64,000 nucleotides of DNA from Leptospira stimsonii (GTDB lineage Bacteria > Spirochaetota > Leptospiria > Leptospirales > Leptospiraceae): positions 1-64,000 of the forward strand of contig NZ_QHCT01000010.1 in NCBI RefSeq assembly GCF_003545885.1. The letters run 5' to 3'. The notes under the pieces are model-generated. The model searched no databases. It saw only the letters and a list, made by a program, of their open reading frames with translations, and had not been told where the DNA came from. Of this stretch, positions 11,980 through 21,395 are shown in pieces. The first letter of the stretch is position 1; every line of letters begins with the position of its first letter. A program made the translations under genes and the position numbers.

Positions 11980-12510
11980 CTACACTGGAATTTTGACGTA
12001 TAGCTTTTTGATTTCTTTTTGGATGAATTTTGGAAAGTGCATCTGATACTCGTTGATCAGGAGCTTCCAATCGTCTTTTCGGATAAATTTTCTGCAGTTT
12101 GCCGATCCACAACCGCACTCGAAGGTCTGGTCGAAGTTGACTACGAAATTCGCGTAATCGATCGTAAGTTCCTCTCCGGCAAGAATTTCCCTCTTGGCTA
12201 CGATATTGTCGTCCTCGTCATACCACATATTGGGATCACAAGAATGATTCATGAAGTTGGAATGGTTGATAACGTATTCACCGCTGGTTGGCCCGGTGAC
12301 TAATCCGAAATCCACATCGTATCCGTATTTCATGAAGACTTCCTTTTCGGAATCGGGGAGTGACTCGGCTTCTTCAACCGTAAGAACTTTCCATCCGAAC
12401 TCTTCATCCTCGATCCACTCGCTGTAACTGAACAGCAGAGTTCCTTTGGGGATGGTCTTCGTCGCGAAGGTTCCGTTCTCCCCGAATTTGTTGATTCGTT
12501 TCTCGATCAT
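11980..12510 (-). CDS. SET-domain protein (putative lysine methyltransferase)
   Basis: A 176-residue compact SET protein. It shows the S-adenosylmethionine/pseudoknot motif NHSCDPN, the second motif GEELTIDYANF, and a post-SET-like cysteine cluster (CGCGSANCRKF) that would bind zinc together with the Cys of NHSC. The N-terminal GENGTFATKTIPKGTLLF is the usual opening strand. SET enzymes methylate lysines; bacterial substrates are mostly unknown. No signal peptide, so it is cytosolic or delivered by an unrecognised route. It converges on the DUF2179 gene 20 bases away. Confidence 0.88.
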   Translation of the reverse strand: MIEKRINKFGENGTFATKTIPKGTLLFSYSEWIEDEEFGWKVLTVEEAESLPDSEKEVFMKYGYDVDFGLVTGPTSGEYVINHSNFMNHSCDPNMWYDEDDNIVAKREILAGEELTIDYANFVVNFDQTFECGCGSANCRKFIRKDDWKLLINEYQMHFPKFIQKEIKKLYVKIPV

Positions 12511-12673
12511 GCAGAAGATCCCTGCGTTTATTGCCTAAGGCAAAATTTTTATCTATCAAGAATGGGATAAAAAAAACTTCAATTAAAATACTAAAATCGA
12601 GTAATATTTAATGCAAGTTCCTCTAAAAAAGTCCCAGGCAATCTTTCTCTCATCTAAGTAGTAAATAAATTTC

Positions 12674-13246
12674 TTAAGAAGGATTTTCAAGTAATCCGGA
12701 AGGAATCCAGGGTTCCAGAGAGGTCTCATCTTCTTCTTCGGGTAATTCCTTCCTGAGAACTTTGAAATGAGAACCGGAAATCTCTAAAACGAGAGAAGAC
12801 TTGTGAAAGAGCCAGTTTCGATTCCCCGATCTTTCCAAACCAGCTTGTGTTTTTCCCGTCTCCAAAAAACAAACGGCGGAGAAACGGCTTCCGATTCTCT
12901 CCTGAAGAAGTCTGGTCTGTTCTTCGAAGTCTCTTCCTTCCCTGTCCTTACCGAGGGAGCCGAAGTCTACAAAGAGAGGAAGAATTTTTTCTCCCTTTGG
13001 AATCCGATCCGAAAGAAGAAAGGATCCGGCTTTTGAAACGGATTCCGCATAAAAGAAAACGGGACTGGAAGAAAAATTCTTTTGCTTGGATGCTATTTTA
13101 GCGAGCCGATGAAGCCTTTCCAAATTCAGAGAACCTTCCGGAAAAATAAGAACGGGATAAACTTTTTTGCGATTGAGTTTCTTTTTCCAGCGAAACAACA
13201 AATTGCTTCTTGCTTGCGTCGGATCTAAAAGCGTTAATAACAGCAT
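12674..13246 (-). CDS. Conserved hypothetical protein
   Basis: About 190 residues from the ATG at 13246, which follows gagaagaacc as a plausible ribosome-binding site. The frame extends upstream to a TTG at 13327. No known domain identified. The sequence has a basic N-terminal part (FRWKKKLNRKKVYPVLIFPEGSL), a central VFFYAESVSKAGSFLLSDRIP segment and an acidic C-terminus. The VLIFPEGS stretch faintly recalls acyltransferase motif III (FPEG), but the H(X)4D motif is not seen. Function unknown. Confidence 0.6.
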   Translation of the reverse strand: MLLLTLLDPTQARSNLLFRWKKKLNRKKVYPVLIFPEGSLNLERLHRLAKIASKQKNFSSSPVFFYAESVSKAGSFLLSDRIPKGEKILPLFVDFGSLGKDREGRDFEEQTRLLQERIGSRFSAVCFLETGKTQAGLERSGNRNWLFHKSSLVLEISGSHFKVLRKELPEEEDETSLEPWIPSGLLENPS

Positions 13247-13521
13247 GGTTCTTCTCTGCGTTGCAAACCCCGATCCTTTCCCGATAAGAAGGCAAGAAAG
13301 AAGAATCGAAGTGTTACCGAATTTCAAACGGACTCTTTTGAGAAAGAAGGTCCTAAAATACTTATCGGATGGACTAAATATATGTATAGCATTTTATCAA
13401 ATGAAATCTAAATTCGGAAACATTCCCGCAAAGCCTCAAAAACGCACCTCGCACAAATCGCTTCTATTCGGCGATTGGAGTGGTTTTACGAGAATTCTTT
13501 TTTCAGGAAGAATTTTCTAAA

Positions 13522-14358
13522 ATGACTCCCAAAAAACGACCCGGGCCGGAAGAAGCTCCGGACACGTTGGCTCATCTATATCTCAATCCTAAGAATTCTT
13601 CTTGGGCAAATTTCGGTTTTTGGAAAGACACAGAAGACTATCCGACCGCATGCAAAACGTTAGCCTTGCTTTTAGGAGAGAAGGCCGAATTAAAACCGGA
13701 ACAAGAAGTATTGGATCTCGGGTTCGGGTGTGGAGATCAGTTCTTTGTATGGAAGGAAAAATTCTCACTTCCATTTTCTCATCTTACGGGAATCAATCCA
13801 TCGGAAGTCCAAGTTGAATTTGCTAAGAATCGATTCCGCTCGATAAAAGAGGATTCTCCGAAGTTGATCTGCGCACCTTTCGAAAATGCAATCACCGCTT
13901 TTCCGGAGGAAAGTTTTGATCGAATTCTCTGCCTGGACAGCGCCTACTTTTTTCAGGATCGAATCCGATTCTGCGAAGAAGCTTTCCGAGTTCTTAGACC
14001 GAAGGGACGTCTGGTTTCCATAGAGTTGATTCTCAGAGACGAGCCACTCGGGTTCCTGGACTCCTTGTTTCGGAGCTGGGTATGTAAGCTCAGCGGAATC
14101 CCTTCGAGAAATCGGGTGACTCCGAACTCCCTCTCTCTCATCCTCAAACGAACCGGATTTAAAACGGAAGGTTTTACGTTTTTAGAAGAAAACGTCTTTC
14201 GAGGTTTTTCAAAATTCTTGAGTGAAAAAACAAGAGCCGGTCAAAACGAAATCCCGGAAAAAATCGCGAAGAAGTACGAAAGCTTCGGAAAATTCTTAGG
14301 TGGGGAAAGAATGAAACGTTATTTCCAATTCGTTCTTTATTCCGCGGAAAAAGCCTAA
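13522..14358 (+). CDS. Class I SAM-dependent methyltransferase
   Basis: About 278 residues from the ATG at 13522, which sits behind aggaagaa; the frame is open to 13480. SAM-binding motif I reads VLDLGFGCGDQ, with later motifs FDRILCLDSAYFF and EEAFRVLRPKGRLVSIELIL typical of Methyltransf_11 / sterol- and quinone-type methyltransferases. The N-terminal NFGFWKDTEDY segment is typical of small-molecule methyltransferases such as the tocopherol or phosphoethanolamine type. Substrate unknown. Confidence 0.85.
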   Translation: MTPKKRPGPEEAPDTLAHLYLNPKNSSWANFGFWKDTEDYPTACKTLALLLGEKAELKPEQEVLDLGFGCGDQFFVWKEKFSLPFSHLTGINPSEVQVEFAKNRFRSIKEDSPKLICAPFENAITAFPEESFDRILCLDSAYFFQDRIRFCEEAFRVLRPKGRLVSIELILRDEPLGFLDSLFRSWVCKLSGIPSRNRVTPNSLSLILKRTGFKTEGFTFLEENVFRGFSKFLSEKTRAGQNEIPEKIAKKYESFGKFLGGERMKRYFQFVLYSAEKA

Positions 14359-14707
14359 GTTCTTCACCCGAAAATTCTTAAAAAGAAAATCCTTTGTTCC
14401 AAAACCAGGTTCCTTGGAAAAGTCCGTAGCCCTTCCTGTATTTTTTGGAGGCCCTTTCGAAAGGTGAACCGGCTCTGAAAAAGAATCCGTCGTAAAAACG
14501 ACAATCCTCTGTGAAAGGAAAGCCCCACCCGATTTTCGGGTGGGGGGGTGGGGGGCGGAAAACTCCGGGAGACATTCCTCTATCAGAAAATTAGCCTTTT
14601 TGCAAGTAAAATTCCCTCACACAACCTGTGGGAACTCCTACAAAAATTCTCCTTGGATCTTTCTTGACTTCGAATCCTAACTCGACTCCCCGTCAAACGG
14701 GCATCGT
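14359..14707. other. Intergenic region carrying dispersed repeats
   Basis: No gene is supported. The stretch is the 3' side of two convergent genes and is mostly filled by the hairpin and dispersed element listed at 14523-14644. Small minus-strand frames across the G-tract are repeat DNA. Confidence 0.6.
14523..14644. repeat. Dispersed intergenic element, copy 2, with strong hairpin
   Basis: CCCCACCCGA (14523-14532) pairs perfectly with TCGGGTGGGG (14536-14545) over a TTT loop. It is followed by gcggaaaactccggg, tttttgcaag and tgtgggaactcctacaaa in the same order as at 98-193. The same hairpin unit appears shortened at 9253-9269. Together they mark a repeat family scattered between genes of this segment. 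Confidence 0.65.
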
Positions 14708-15964
14708 TTAAGAACGCATCGAGTCGTTGACCCAACGTTTTACGTCCAAGGAAGTTGAAACGCCCGCTTCCAAAAGAGGGATTCCATATCTCGCATACGA
14801 TCCGCAGAACCAGACCTTTCTTCCCGGCTGTTCCTGGAGGCGTTTGAGTTCTTCGATCGTTTTTTGATTTTTGATATCGATCACGGGTCTTTCAAAGCGG
14901 GAACGGGAAATCAAAGTCCCGGCCTTCGGTTCCTCCAAGGGATTCCAAGTCTGAAAGATTTCTTCCTTTCCGATTTCCGGAAGCACCTTGTTGAGGCGAA
15001 TCGTCGCAGAAGGTTTGTCCGTTTCAGGAGACAGTGTAAAACAAAGAGGAGCCCAGTGTCTTTTTTTATTGGGCATAAAGGAAGAATCCGTATGCATGAG
15101 AATTTCGGATTCTTCGTAGCGAAAGGAAGCGAGAAGTTCTTTTTCGCGGCTCATCTCGTCCGGAAGAAGTCCGATCGCTTGGTTTGCCGGAGTGGCGACG
15201 ATCACTCGATCGAATTCTTCTTTTCCTTCTTCGAAGTTCACGAAAACTTTCTTTCCGTTGAGTTCGATCTTTCTTGGATTCGATTTCAAACGGACTTCCT
15301 TCGCTCCCACCGAAAGACGAGTCGTGATGTCCCTGGTTCCGTGACTCGCGGTTAAAAACCGAAGAAACTTCAAACCCTGCGCGTGATAACTGATCACCGC
15401 TTCCGCAGGATAATTTTTCGCACTCTTGAGGGTGCAAGTGTTGATCGTTGCGAACATCGGAACCAAATACTTATCTTCGAATTCTTTCGAATAACCGAAC
15501 TTTTGTAAGAATCCGGAAATCGTAAGTTGTTCTCCTTTCAGAGTCGCCCACTGATCCGCGGATTCTCTATAAAACCGGATCGTATCGGAAAAAATTCTCC
15601 TGGATTCTCCATTCTTAAAACAAACGGGAGAAACGAAGGGATAAAAATTTCCCCCGAGTCCGAAGGTCGCGAATTGAAAGTATGTGGTTCCGTCTCTTTC
15701 GCTTAACGAAAAAGAATAATCCACGGGTCTAAATTCGATTCCGGCTTCCTGATACATTTCGATCAGACAAGGATAGTAATTTTGTTTGAACGCTCTAAAA
15801 GGAACATCGAACCGAAAGATCCTGTCCTTGAGAGCCACATCGGTTCCATGCGCGTCCATTCCGGGAAGAGAATGACGTTCCATAAGAACCACTTCGTGTT
15901 CCTTGCTCAAATACCAGCAAGCGCTGAGTCCCGCGATTCCACTTCCTAAGATTGCGATTTTCAT
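14708..15964 (-). CDS. FAD/NAD(P)-binding amine-oxidase-like oxidoreductase
   Basis: About 418 residues from the ATG at 15964; the frame extends 13 codons further. The N-terminus is a clear dinucleotide-binding fold, MKIAILGSGIAGLSACWYL with a Glu ending strand 2 (VVLMERHSLPGMDAHG). The C-terminus has the family's VWFCGSYARYGIPLLEAGVSTSLDVKRWV, where the flavin pyrophosphate contacts lie. It resembles the predicted NAD/FAD-binding proteins of the COG2907 type. Such genes often sit with cyclopropane or lipid methyltransferases; here a methyltransferase lies 350 bases away, convergent. Substrate unknown. Confidence 0.85.
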   Translation of the reverse strand: MKIAILGSGIAGLSACWYLSKEHEVVLMERHSLPGMDAHGTDVALKDRIFRFDVPFRAFKQNYYPCLIEMYQEAGIEFRPVDYSFSLSERDGTTYFQFATFGLGGNFYPFVSPVCFKNGESRRIFSDTIRFYRESADQWATLKGEQLTISGFLQKFGYSKEFEDKYLVPMFATINTCTLKSAKNYPAEAVISYHAQGLKFLRFLTASHGTRDITTRLSVGAKEVRLKSNPRKIELNGKKVFVNFEEGKEEFDRVIVATPANQAIGLLPDEMSREKELLASFRYEESEILMHTDSSFMPNKKRHWAPLCFTLSPETDKPSATIRLNKVLPEIGKEEIFQTWNPLEEPKAGTLISRSRFERPVIDIKNQKTIEELKRLQEQPGRKVWFCGSYARYGIPLLEAGVSTSLDVKRWVNDSMRS

Positions 15965-16110
15965 ATTGTAACTCTTAGAATTAGAATCCGGAAAAGAAAA
16001 CATAGGAATTTTTATTCTTTCGAAATGAAAAACAAAAAAGTGGGACTCATTCGATTCTCCCTCTGTAACCGAGACGTCAAAGTAACGAACTCTGTTCTTA
16101 GGAGGGCAAA

Positions 16111-16704
16111 ATGCTCTACTCGAAAATTCTTATCGTTTTCTTTCTCTCTCTGTTTCTTTCTCCTTTGCACGCAGGTCCGAAAACCGAGAAGGCTACGTTC
16201 GCGGGCGGTTGTTTTTGGTGTATGGAAGGACCGTTCGAATCCTTATCCGGCGTGATCTCGGTTACTTCGGGTTATGCGGGAGGAAAAGAAGTCAATCCAA
16301 CATACGAAGACGTCGGCTACGGAAGAACAGGTCACAGAGAATCGGTTCAAATCGAATTCGATCCTTCTAAAATTCGTTACTCCGATCTTTTAAAAGTTTT
16401 CTGGAAACAAATCAATCCGACGGATAACGGAGGTCAGTTCGCGGACAGAGGCAATCAATATCGAACCGGAATCTTTTTTCATAACGACGCTCAAAAAAAG
16501 GCGGCGGAAGAATCCAAAAAAGAGCTGGAGAAGTCCGGTAAATTTTCCGCACCGATCGTTGTAGAAATTTTACCGTTTACATCCTTTTATCCGGCGGAAG
16601 GATATCATCAGAATTATTATAAAACCAATCCGGAACATTATAAATCCTATCGAAAGGGTTCCGGAAGAGAAGCTTATCTGGAAAATCTCTGGGGTAAAAA
16701 ATAA
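16111..16704 (+). CDS. msrA: Peptide methionine-S-sulfoxide reductase MsrA, exported
   Basis: Repairs methionine-S-sulfoxide. The catalytic motif GCFWC places the active Cys at residue 34. Family motifs GYAGG, YEDVGYGRTGHRESVQIEFDP and FHNDAQKKAA are intact. An N-terminal signal peptide of about 21 residues (hydrophobic, ending LHAG) directs it to the periplasm or beyond. No C-terminal resolving Cys is present. A strong ribosome-binding site aggaggg lies at 16100-16106. It converges on the histidine kinase with only 3 bases between stop codons. Confidence 0.95.
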   Translation: MLYSKILIVFFLSLFLSPLHAGPKTEKATFAGGCFWCMEGPFESLSGVISVTSGYAGGKEVNPTYEDVGYGRTGHRESVQIEFDPSKIRYSDLLKVFWKQINPTDNGGQFADRGNQYRTGIFFHNDAQKKAAEESKKELEKSGKFSAPIVVEILPFTSFYPAEGYHQNYYKTNPEHYKSYRKGSGREAYLENLWGKK

Positions 16705-16707
16705 GAA

Positions 16708-18990
16708 TCAAACCGTTTTCGATTCGATATTCTTTTTTTGTAGAACGGGTAGAAGAATCGTACAAATCGTATAACGTTTGTAAGCTGATTGAATCGTCAA
16801 AAATCCGTCGTGCTCTTTGACGATTCCTTGGCTGATCGGAATCCCCAACCCGGTCCCGCCTTGTTCTCTTTTCGTTGTGAAAAAGGGATCATAGATCTGT
16901 TTTAAGATTTCGGGAGGAATTCCTTGTCCGGAATCTTCGACCATTAATTTTACGTACGGTGTGGAATCCAAAACGCAGGACTCGATTCGTATAATGATTT
17001 TCTTATTCAGGTTTCGTTCCGGATATTTGACGTTCAGCGCGTCTTTGGAATTGATAAGAAGATTGATCAAAACCTGTCGAATCAATTGTTCCCTCATTTC
17101 GATCAAAGGAAGGTCCAGCTCGAATTCAGTTTCCACCAAGATATAATTTTTTTCGAAGACGTTTTCCAAAAGAGAGATTGTCGATTCGACTACTCGAACC
17201 AAGTCGGCCTTTTGAAAAAAATCGGACTCCTTTCTGGAAAAATCCAAAAGATTATTCACGAGCGCGGAAAGGCGCTTCGCCTCAGCGGATATGATTTCCG
17301 CAAACTTGGCATGAGCCGGGTCGGTCATTTCTAAACTTAGAATTTGAGAATATCCTAATATACACATAAGAGGATTGTTGATCTCGTGTGCTACGCTCGC
17401 GATCAAAGTTCCGAGCGCCTCAAGTTTCTGTGATTGTCTGAGTTTTCTTTCGTAAAAGCTCCGTTCTTCCTCTGCGACAACTTTCGCGCTGATATCGATC
17501 ATTCTTCCGTCGATCTGTTTTAGATTTCCTTCGGAATCGAAATTCCCAACCGCATAAATTTCAACGTAGATTTTGGAACCGTCCTTTTTCTTAAATTGTA
17601 CGACTTCCCCTTCGATTTTCGAATTACGAAGAATCATATCCATAAAGAACGATCTTTGATCCGAATGATAGTACAGATCCTTTTCCAGATCCAAATTCAA
17701 CAATTCTTCTTTTGAATAACCGGTGATTTTGGTCATAGCCGGATTTGTTTGGATTACTTTTCCGTTAAGCGAACTCGAAAAGATCCCTTCGATCGAATTT
17801 TCGAAAAGAACCCGATAGTTTTCTTCACTGCGTCTGAGCTTTTCGAAGGCTTCCATTTTTTCGGAAACGTCTCTGAGAAGAGAAACGTAATATAAAATTC
17901 TTCCTTTTGTATCGCGCAACGGACTGATCGTTTGCTCGCAATAAAATAAAGTCCCGTCTTTTTTTCGATTGGCGATCGTCGCTCGAAACGTTTCTCCGTT
18001 GGAGATTTCGCGCCACATCTTTTCGTAAAATTCAGCCGAGTGAATTCCGGATTTGAGCAAAGAAGGATCTTGACCGACTGCTTCTTCGGAAAGATATCCG
18101 GTGATGGTTTCAAACGCAGGATTTACAAAAAGAATTCTCGCATCCAAATCCGTGATCAAAACCGCGTCTCCCGTTTGAGAAGCGACCATCGAAAGTTGTT
18201 TTAATTTGTCCTCGTTTTCCTTTTCCTTCGTGATATCCGATATGGTTACGACTACGCCCATCATTCTATCGACTTCCGGATCAAACAATGGAACCGTCGT
18301 AACCTGTGCCCACAGAACTTGAAGATCGGATTTTACGAATCCTAATACTTCTCTTCGAACCGGAAGCCCCGTGCTCAAGGTGTAATATATGGGTGATTCT
18401 TCCATATGCCTGACGTTTCCGTCAGGATAAACCGTCTTCCATGTAGAACCGTAATAAGATCGACCGACGATTGATTCCGTTTTTAATCCGAGCATCTTTT
18501 CGAAACTCTGATTGGTTCTCAAGATCGTTCCCGTGCTATCTACGAACAAGATCCCCTCTTCCACTGTGGATAAAAGGGTAGAATACAAGATTTCACCGGA
18601 CCTATAACTTTTGGAATTCGATTGGGATTTTAGAACGTCCTCCGCAATCAAGACGAGGGTTTCGAATTCGCCGTTTTCATTTTTCTCGATGCGGACGGTT
18701 TCCTGAACCAGTATACTCCCGTTAGGCGAAGAAAGTAGAAGATCTCCGTTCCATTCTCCTTTTTCAAAAGCAAACGGAAGGACTTCCGTTAGGATTTTTT
18801 CCCGATAAAGTTTCGGATGAATATCGAAGATCGTTTTTTCAAGGACTTGTTCTTGGGAAAGACCGAGCATATCGATTCCGGCGCGGTTTATGTAGAGAAT
18901 TTCTCCCTTTTCCGATGCGAAACAAACGAGCATCGAACTTTTTTCCAAAAATGAGAAAGCCGCCGTCTTAAGATCCAATTTTTCATTCAC
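16708..18990 (-). CDS. Multi-PAS hybrid-type sensor histidine kinase
   Basis: A 760-residue cytoplasmic kinase with four PAS domains in tandem: about residues 10-125, 130-255, 262-380 and 385-505. These have typical cores such as ILYINRAGIDMLG and ILFVNPAFETITGY. The HisKA dimerisation helix has LIASVAHEINNP with phospho-acceptor His535. The HATPase domain shows the N box (LLINSKDALN), DSGQGIPPE and GGTGLGIPIS. No membrane segment and no receiver domain are present. PAS domains suggest sensing of redox, oxygen or small ligands. A PAS-HTH regulator and a receiver protein lie just upstream and are candidate partners. Confidence 0.93.
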   Translation of the reverse strand: MNEKLDLKTAAFSFLEKSSMLVCFASEKGEILYINRAGIDMLGLSQEQVLEKTIFDIHPKLYREKILTEVLPFAFEKGEWNGDLLLSSPNGSILVQETVRIEKNENGEFETLVLIAEDVLKSQSNSKSYRSGEILYSTLLSTVEEGILFVDSTGTILRTNQSFEKMLGLKTESIVGRSYYGSTWKTVYPDGNVRHMEESPIYYTLSTGLPVRREVLGFVKSDLQVLWAQVTTVPLFDPEVDRMMGVVVTISDITKEKENEDKLKQLSMVASQTGDAVLITDLDARILFVNPAFETITGYLSEEAVGQDPSLLKSGIHSAEFYEKMWREISNGETFRATIANRKKDGTLFYCEQTISPLRDTKGRILYYVSLLRDVSEKMEAFEKLRRSEENYRVLFENSIEGIFSSSLNGKVIQTNPAMTKITGYSKEELLNLDLEKDLYYHSDQRSFFMDMILRNSKIEGEVVQFKKKDGSKIYVEIYAVGNFDSEGNLKQIDGRMIDISAKVVAEEERSFYERKLRQSQKLEALGTLIASVAHEINNPLMCILGYSQILSLEMTDPAHAKFAEIISAEAKRLSALVNNLLDFSRKESDFFQKADLVRVVESTISLLENVFEKNYILVETEFELDLPLIEMREQLIRQVLINLLINSKDALNVKYPERNLNKKIIIRIESCVLDSTPYVKLMVEDSGQGIPPEILKQIYDPFFTTKREQGGTGLGIPISQGIVKEHDGFLTIQSAYKRYTICTILLPVLQKKNIESKTV

Positions 18991-19199
18991 TGAAATAATA
19001 CGCGTATCGATTTTATCGTTGGGTAGATTTGAAATTAAATGATAGAAAATGAACTCATATCATCTATTACAAATTGACTTTTGTCGCAACCCTAAAGTGA
19101 TGAGACGTGCTAAAAAAAAAGGAAAGATACGTTCTTTTAGGAAAACCCAGAGAACGTATCGATGACAATTGGTGGAGAAATTAAGAAATTTATTTTAAA

Positions 19200-19892
19200 T
19201 TAACAAAGACGAATCAAAAATACGGTGAGTCTCTGCAATTTATCTCTGCCTTGACCCGGTTCCGAAAGATCTCTTTCAATCGTCTTTCTGTAGATCGCTT
19301 TTAGATGATTCTTTAAAGTTCCGGAATGTACTCCGAGCTGTTGTACCAAACTTTCTCTTGTTTGACCGGCTACCAGAAGTTCACAGATCTTCGCTTCCTG
19401 ATACGTTAGTCCGTATTCCTTTTGAAGTTTCGGAAAGAGTGATTCTTTCACCTTAGTGGCCGATACCCCTTCAGACGGATTCCCCCCGGCTACAGCGGTT
19501 TTGTCCTGCGGAAGATCCACTTTGCAAAGGAAGTTGGAGATATTCCCTTTTTCATCCCGAAGCGGAGTGATTCTTTCTTTCCAGGAAATCGTTTCTCCGG
19601 ATCGATTCTTATTTAAGAAATTCCCTTCGTATTCCTTGCCGGATAAGATCGTTCTCCAAAAATTTTCATAAAATTCGGAGTCATGACTTCCTGATTGGAA
19701 GAATCTCGGATTCTGACCGATCAACTCGTTTCGTTTATAACCGGAAAGTCTTTCGAAAACGGGGTTAATGAATTCTATCCTTCCCTCTCTGTCCGTGATA
19801 AACATCGCGTGCGGATACTGATAAAAGTAAGAAGTTAAGATTGATGACAAATCTTCGCTTTTCATTTGATTCTGATTTTCCACGGTTGACAT
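19200..19892 (-). CDS. PAS domain protein with LuxR-like HTH output
   Basis: A 230-residue regulator. An N-terminal PAS domain (about 18-125: AMFITDREGRIEFINPVFERLSGYKRNEL, then NRSGETISWKERITPL) is followed by a linker and a C-terminal LuxR/GerE-like helix-turn-helix (YGLTYQEAKICELLVAG, then LGVHSGTLKNHLKAIYRKT). It probably binds DNA in response to a signal sensed by PAS. Its PAS closely resembles the third PAS of the neighbouring kinase, consistent with local duplication. No receiver domain, so control may be direct. Confidence 0.85.
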   Translation of the reverse strand: MSTVENQNQMKSEDLSSILTSYFYQYPHAMFITDREGRIEFINPVFERLSGYKRNELIGQNPRFFQSGSHDSEFYENFWRTILSGKEYEGNFLNKNRSGETISWKERITPLRDEKGNISNFLCKVDLPQDKTAVAGGNPSEGVSATKVKESLFPKLQKEYGLTYQEAKICELLVAGQTRESLVQQLGVHSGTLKNHLKAIYRKTIERDLSEPGQGRDKLQRLTVFLIRLC

Positions 19893-20075
19893 ACATTCCC
19901 TCCATATCCCTTGAGCGGTATTCGAAAATTAGCTTTTTTCAAGGGTGAGAATTTCAGTTTATAATCTACCAAAGTATGAAACTGTATTTATCTTCCGTCA
20001 ATACTAACTGTTGGAAGAAACCGGTCGACGGCATTGATAAAAATCAGGAACTTTAATTAGTTAGGTAATAGACAG

Positions 20076-21395
20076 ATGATAAACACAATCGATATTCGCC
20101 AAAATCAATTCAGACAAAATGTTCTCGAGCAATCCATTGCCCTAAGAGATCCGATTCTCATATTGGAAGACGCTGATGAGATCAGAGCCCTATTACTCCA
20201 GATCTGTAAAACTCTCGGGATCAAAGCGGAAGGTTACGCGAACGGAAAACAGGCTTTAGAAGCCGCTCGAGAAAAACAATTCTCCGCATTCATAGTTGAC
20301 CTGGAAACTCCACTCATTAAGGGACAAGACTTCATCCGAGAAATTAAGACTTTTTTGGAAGATCCGATCATTCTCGTTCAAACCGGAAACAACCAGCCTG
20401 ATACGATCATCGAAGTAATGAAACTGGGAGTCTTGGATTACCTGATCAAACCCATCGACATTCAAGTTTTCGGACATTGTATGAAGCGGATCGCGGAGTA
20501 TACTCAAAAGAAAGCTACGGAAAAAGTTCTCCAAGAAGAAACCGAAACGCGACTGAGAGCCCAGTTAGATTGGATTCTGTACAAACAATCCTGGATGTCC
20601 GATCTGGAAAAAACGGTCGATGTCAGCAAGGTGACTCTCAACAACATCAAACAGACTTTTTTGAGCGGGGGCGGTATCGGTGCGATCGTAAGTCTGATAG
20701 AAATTCTAAAATCATCCGCAAAATACGAAGGGGAGAATTGCGTATTATCGAAGGAAATCGCCGACCTTCTTTTTGTGAACAATCAAACGGTTCACGATAC
20801 TCTTCAGTGTTTGGAAAAGAGTATGGAAATACTCAACCGCGATATTTCGAAAGAAAAAACAAAGATGAGCGTTTCCGATCTTTTCGAACTGATCGAACAA
20901 ACCGTTGAAAACGCTTCCGAAAAGATGGAGAAATTTTTGAGTGAAAAATCTCTGAGCATTTCCTTTCATAAATCCTTACATCCCAATTCGATTCAAATCG
21001 AAGTGGATCAATCTTCGATTCAACTGATCTTGGAAGAATTGATCGTGAACGCCGCAAAGTATGCGCGCATCGATTCTAAAATTTTGATCTATGACAAGAT
21101 TCAAAACGGAATGTTGAACCTTTCCTTCAAAAACGAATTCGATTCAAAATCGATCCCGGGTGTTCCCAGAGATAAGGAAATATTGGTGAAACAACCATTC
21201 TATCGACTCACAGGATTCGTCTACGAAAGCCTTCCAATGGAAACTTTTTTCTCGGGACTCGGATTGACGATCGTTGACTTCGTAGCTCGAAAACATTCCG
21301 GAACATTCCAGATTTCGAATATTCTAGATCATTCCGTCTCCGAGATCCCGGTCGAAACGGTTTTAGCGTCTTTGTCGCTTCCGTTAAAATACTGA
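20076..21395 (+). CDS. Receiver domain fused to kinase-like ATPase lacking a clear His box
   Basis: A 439-residue protein. An intact receiver occupies about residues 25-140: acidic pair Glu31/Asp32, phospho-acceptor Asp75 (FIVDLETP), Thr103 and Lys125 (LIKP). A helical linker follows, then a HATPase-like domain with N box EELIVNAAKYA near residue 325 and a G2-type GLGLTIVDF near the C-terminus. In the linker, where HisKA would lie, no HE(I/L)xxP motif is visible. It could be an atypical kinase, a phosphotransfer regulator or an ATP-binding sensor controlled by phosphorylation. It is transcribed away from the PAS-HTH gene, from a 183-base shared upstream region. Confidence 0.85.
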   Translation: MINTIDIRQNQFRQNVLEQSIALRDPILILEDADEIRALLLQICKTLGIKAEGYANGKQALEAAREKQFSAFIVDLETPLIKGQDFIREIKTFLEDPIILVQTGNNQPDTIIEVMKLGVLDYLIKPIDIQVFGHCMKRIAEYTQKKATEKVLQEETETRLRAQLDWILYKQSWMSDLEKTVDVSKVTLNNIKQTFLSGGGIGAIVSLIEILKSSAKYEGENCVLSKEIADLLFVNNQTVHDTLQCLEKSMEILNRDISKEKTKMSVSDLFELIEQTVENASEKMEKFLSEKSLSISFHKSLHPNSIQIEVDQSSIQLILEELIVNAAKYARIDSKILIYDKIQNGMLNLSFKNEFDSKSIPGVPRDKEILVKQPFYRLTGFVYESLPMETFFSGLGLTIVDFVARKHSGTFQISNILDHSVSEIPVETVLASLSLPLKY

